From positions 1-8,733 of the forward strand of contig CAYWTS010000063.1 in NCBI GenBank assembly GCA_964461265.1: DNA of 8,733 bases. Direction: 5' to 3'. Positions within the stretch are counted from its first letter, which is position 1. Every line of letters begins with the position of its first letter. The position numbers and the translations under genes are program-made. The DNA comes from CAYWTS01 sp964461265 (GTDB lineage: Bacteria; Bacteroidota; Ignavibacteria; Tepidaquicellales; OLB5). Below, piece by piece: positions 7,301 to 8,733 of this stretch. Under the pieces are notes generated by a model. It was not told where the DNA came from, did not search any database, and was given only the letters and a program-made list of their open reading frames with translations.

Positions 7301-7350
7301 ATTCCAAATGATAATGTTCAAAGTCCAAATCAAGCCAAAAGTTCAAATTC
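7301..7350. repeat. TTCAAA/CCAAA reiterated motif in the pdxA upstream spacer
   Basis: Within 50 bp the words TTCCAAA, TTCAAA, TCCAAA, GCCAAA and TTCAAA recur at irregular steps of roughly 9-15 bp. Similar degenerate strings of AAATTCCAAA-like units are, to my knowledge, frequent intergenic filler in AT-rich genomes of this kind. A short A/T run (nine T at 7375-7383) follows. No coding or RNA structure is evident in the 176-bp spacer. Confidence 0.4.
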
Positions 7351-7436
7351 TAAAAAAAATACAGACAAATAAAATTTTTTTTTGTTAAAATTAACTCTTA
7401 GCAGAAGCTACTACCTGTGAAATTTGAGCTTTGAAT

Positions 7437-8546
7437 CTATTTTTTATAGCTTTCCGCTCTTTCTATACGTCTTTTAACAGAAGGGTGTGAATGGAAGAAA
7501 AACTCTGCAATTTTTGATGGTTCTTTATCTGCAAGGTTATGGAACGCCAGCTTTTCCATCATCGATTTAAACGATACTACATCCCCTGTTGTTTCAACAG
7601 CAAACTTATCAGCCTGAAACTCGTATCTTTGAGAGATAATGTTAGACAGCGGTTTTAGTAATAATCCCAGCACTCCGCCAACAATAATAAGGATGGGCAG
7701 CACACCAAGATCCCAGCGGTTAACGTAACCTAAATAAGGGTAAATTGATTCGTAAAGTACTGATATAATATACAGACTAAGAAAAGTAGTAACAACTGAA
7801 AACAATATGTTTTTCAGAATATGATGTTTCCTGTAATGTCCAAGCTCATGTGCAACGACACTTTTTATCTCGTCTTCCGAAAATCCAGTTATAAGCGTAT
7901 CGCCTAAAATAATTCTTTTTGTTTTTCCTAATCCAGCCAATGCTGCATTTGCTTTCTTCGTATTCTTGCTCATATCAAATACATAAACACCACGGGTTTT
8001 AAATCCAATTTTCACACAGAGTTCCTCAATTGATTTTTTAAGGCTTTTATTATCGAGTTGTTTAAATTTATAAAAGATTGGGAATATTACTACAGGTGCC
8101 AATTGGGCAATTACTACCGAGTAAAATAAAACAACCGCTGCAAGAATTAACCACCAATTTTCATAATTCAGCATAAGGTAGTAAAATGCGATCAATACAG
8201 GAATTCCAAGTACAATGCTCACAAGCAGCCCTTTTAAATTTTCAATGAACCACCTTGTAAAATTTAAATTCGATAAACCAAACTTATGTTCCAGCTTATA
8301 AGAAAAGAAATAATTAAAAGGAAAGCCCAACAATGTAAAAGCTAAGCCTATTATAAATACAAACAGCAAAAACCTTATATAAGAATCGGAAGATATAGTA
8401 CAAACATAATCTTGCAGGCTTTTACTCGCTCCAAATAATACAAAACCAGCTAAAAACAAAAACGAAACAATGGTTTCAGATATAGAGGCTAAAAGCTTTA
8501 TCCTTTCATATTTTTTAGCTAATATTTCCCTGTCTAAGTTTTCCAT
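7437..8546 (-). CDS. M48 family membrane zinc metalloprotease, Ste24/CAAX protease type
   Basis: The product has 369 residues. The N-terminal membrane part has hydrophobic helices at about 22-40, 57-80, 105-126 and 130-157. The catalytic domain follows. It has KKANAALAGLGKTKRIILGD (197-216), typical of Ste24 proteases; the zinc site HELGH (233-237) with E234 as general base; two more hydrophobic segments (about 245-263 and 282-299); the third ligand in EFQAD (E309); and a C-terminal SHPSVKRRI. Eukaryotic Ste24 trims prenylated CAAX proteins, which bacteria lack. Bacterial members are thought to act in membrane protein quality control, and the substrate here is unknown. At 369 residues it is shorter than many Ste24 homologues (over 400), and the missing part seems to be the first helix region. 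ATG at 8546 has no clear Shine-Dalgarno. It is probably a single-gene unit. Confidence 0.92.
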   Translation of the reverse strand: MENLDREILAKKYERIKLLASISETIVSFLFLAGFVLFGASKSLQDYVCTISSDSYIRFLLFVFIIGLAFTLLGFPFNYFFSYKLEHKFGLSNLNFTRWFIENLKGLLVSIVLGIPVLIAFYYLMLNYENWWLILAAVVLFYSVVIAQLAPVVIFPIFYKFKQLDNKSLKKSIEELCVKIGFKTRGVYVFDMSKNTKKANAALAGLGKTKRIILGDTLITGFSEDEIKSVVAHELGHYRKHHILKNILFSVVTTFLSLYIISVLYESIYPYLGYVNRWDLGVLPILIIVGGVLGLLLKPLSNIISQRYEFQADKFAVETTGDVVSFKSMMEKLAFHNLADKEPSKIAEFFFHSHPSVKRRIERAESYKK

Positions 8547-8626
8547 AATACAAAGTTATTTCTGATTCAGATTTTATAAAATAAACAGGCAGAATTTCTT
8601 TAAAATTAAAATCAGTGTGAATATTC

Positions 8627-8641
8627 TTAGGGATTTCCTAA
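8627..8641. promoter_or_regulatory. Near-palindrome in the right-hand divergent spacer
   Basis: TTAGG (8627-8631) and CCTAA (8637-8641) are perfect inverted arms around a 5-bp GATTT centre. It lies 22 bp upstream of the possible start at 8663 and about 80 bp upstream of the protease gene. It could be an operator half-site pair or a minor hairpin. The evidence is symmetry and position only. Confidence 0.25.
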
Positions 8642-8662
8642 AAATCTGTCTTATCGGAGGGG

Positions 8663-8733
8663 ATGACTCAGAAAAAATTGAATTGGTTATCTTTTCATAA
8701 AGCCACTCTATTGTTAAGGCTATCAATAAATTA
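8663..8733 (+). CDS. Possible start of a plus-strand gene, truncated by the window edge
   Basis: ATG at 8663 opens a frame that stays open for the 23 codons left (it begins MTQKKLNWLSFHKATLL). GGAGG at 8656-8660 precedes it by only 2 nt, closer than usual, though the confident TPR gene also has short spacing (4 nt). The frame is closed by a TAA about 24 nt upstream, so this would be a true N-terminus. The visible residues are basic and then hydrophobic, and could begin a signal or membrane segment. I recognise no family. It would be divergent from the M48 protease gene. A chance frame is quite possible. Confidence 0.35.
   Translation, partial: MTQKKLNWLSFHKATLLLRLSIN

Noticed and set aside
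7384..7395. GTTAAAATTAAC near-palindrome beside the nine-T run, considered as a terminator
   Set aside because: The stem is 5 AT-rich pairs with a 2-nt loop, too weak. The T-run lies on the plus strand, while both flanking genes are on the minus strand.
8551..8558. TAACTTTG on the minus strand, which fits the Bacteroidota -7 motif TAnnTTTG
   Set aside because: It ends only 4 nt before the protease ATG and has no TTTG element at the right distance, so a usable promoter is unlikely.

Overview
The window looks like ordinary chromosomal DNA from an AT-rich member of the Bacteroidota/Chlorobi (FCB) side of the bacterial tree. An Ignavibacteria-like organism is my best guess. This rests on the DUF4159/DUF4175 gene pair, the FtsE and PdxA sequence style, mostly weak Shine-Dalgarno signals, several GTG/TTG starts and AT-rich spacers. 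The assignment is an inference and no marker gene proves it.

Layout. From 1 to 2975 (minus strand) lies one long reading frame that runs off the left edge: at least 991 codons of a DUF4175-like membrane protein with three N-terminal membrane segments, a beta-rich extracytoplasmic part and a very long Lys/Glu/Gln-rich coiled coil. Just upstream in the same direction (3035-3715) is a secreted DUF4159 protein. The two are probably co-transcribed. A 184-bp divergent spacer (3716-3899) carries candidate promoters for both directions. It leads to a plus-strand gene (3900-5306) for a cytosolic protein built from twelve consecutive 34-residue TPR units, which ends at a strong intrinsic terminator (5338-5380).

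A 320-bp spacer (5307-5626) separates this gene from a convergent minus-strand unit, pdxA (6292-7260) followed by ftsE (5627-6295), whose stop and start codons overlap as GTGA. The spacer holds the terminator, a second hairpin and a GC-rich palindromic element typical of dispersed intergenic repeats. A 176-bp spacer with TTCAAA/CCAAA reiterations separates pdxA from a minus-strand Ste24-type M48 membrane protease (7437-8546). At the right edge a possible new plus-strand gene begins at 8663.

How the genes work together. DUF4159 and DUF4175 form the only functionally suggestive pair. Both are envelope proteins, and relatives occur in the MoxR/DUF58/VWA (Bat-like) neighbourhoods of many bacteria, so further members may lie beyond the left edge. 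PdxA (vitamin B6 synthesis) and FtsE (division ABC ATPase) are translationally coupled but have no obvious shared pathway. FtsX is not next to FtsE. I found no mobile element, CRISPR array, tRNA or rRNA, and no clear previously undescribed system. The DUF4159-DUF4175 envelope pair is the most promising unknown.
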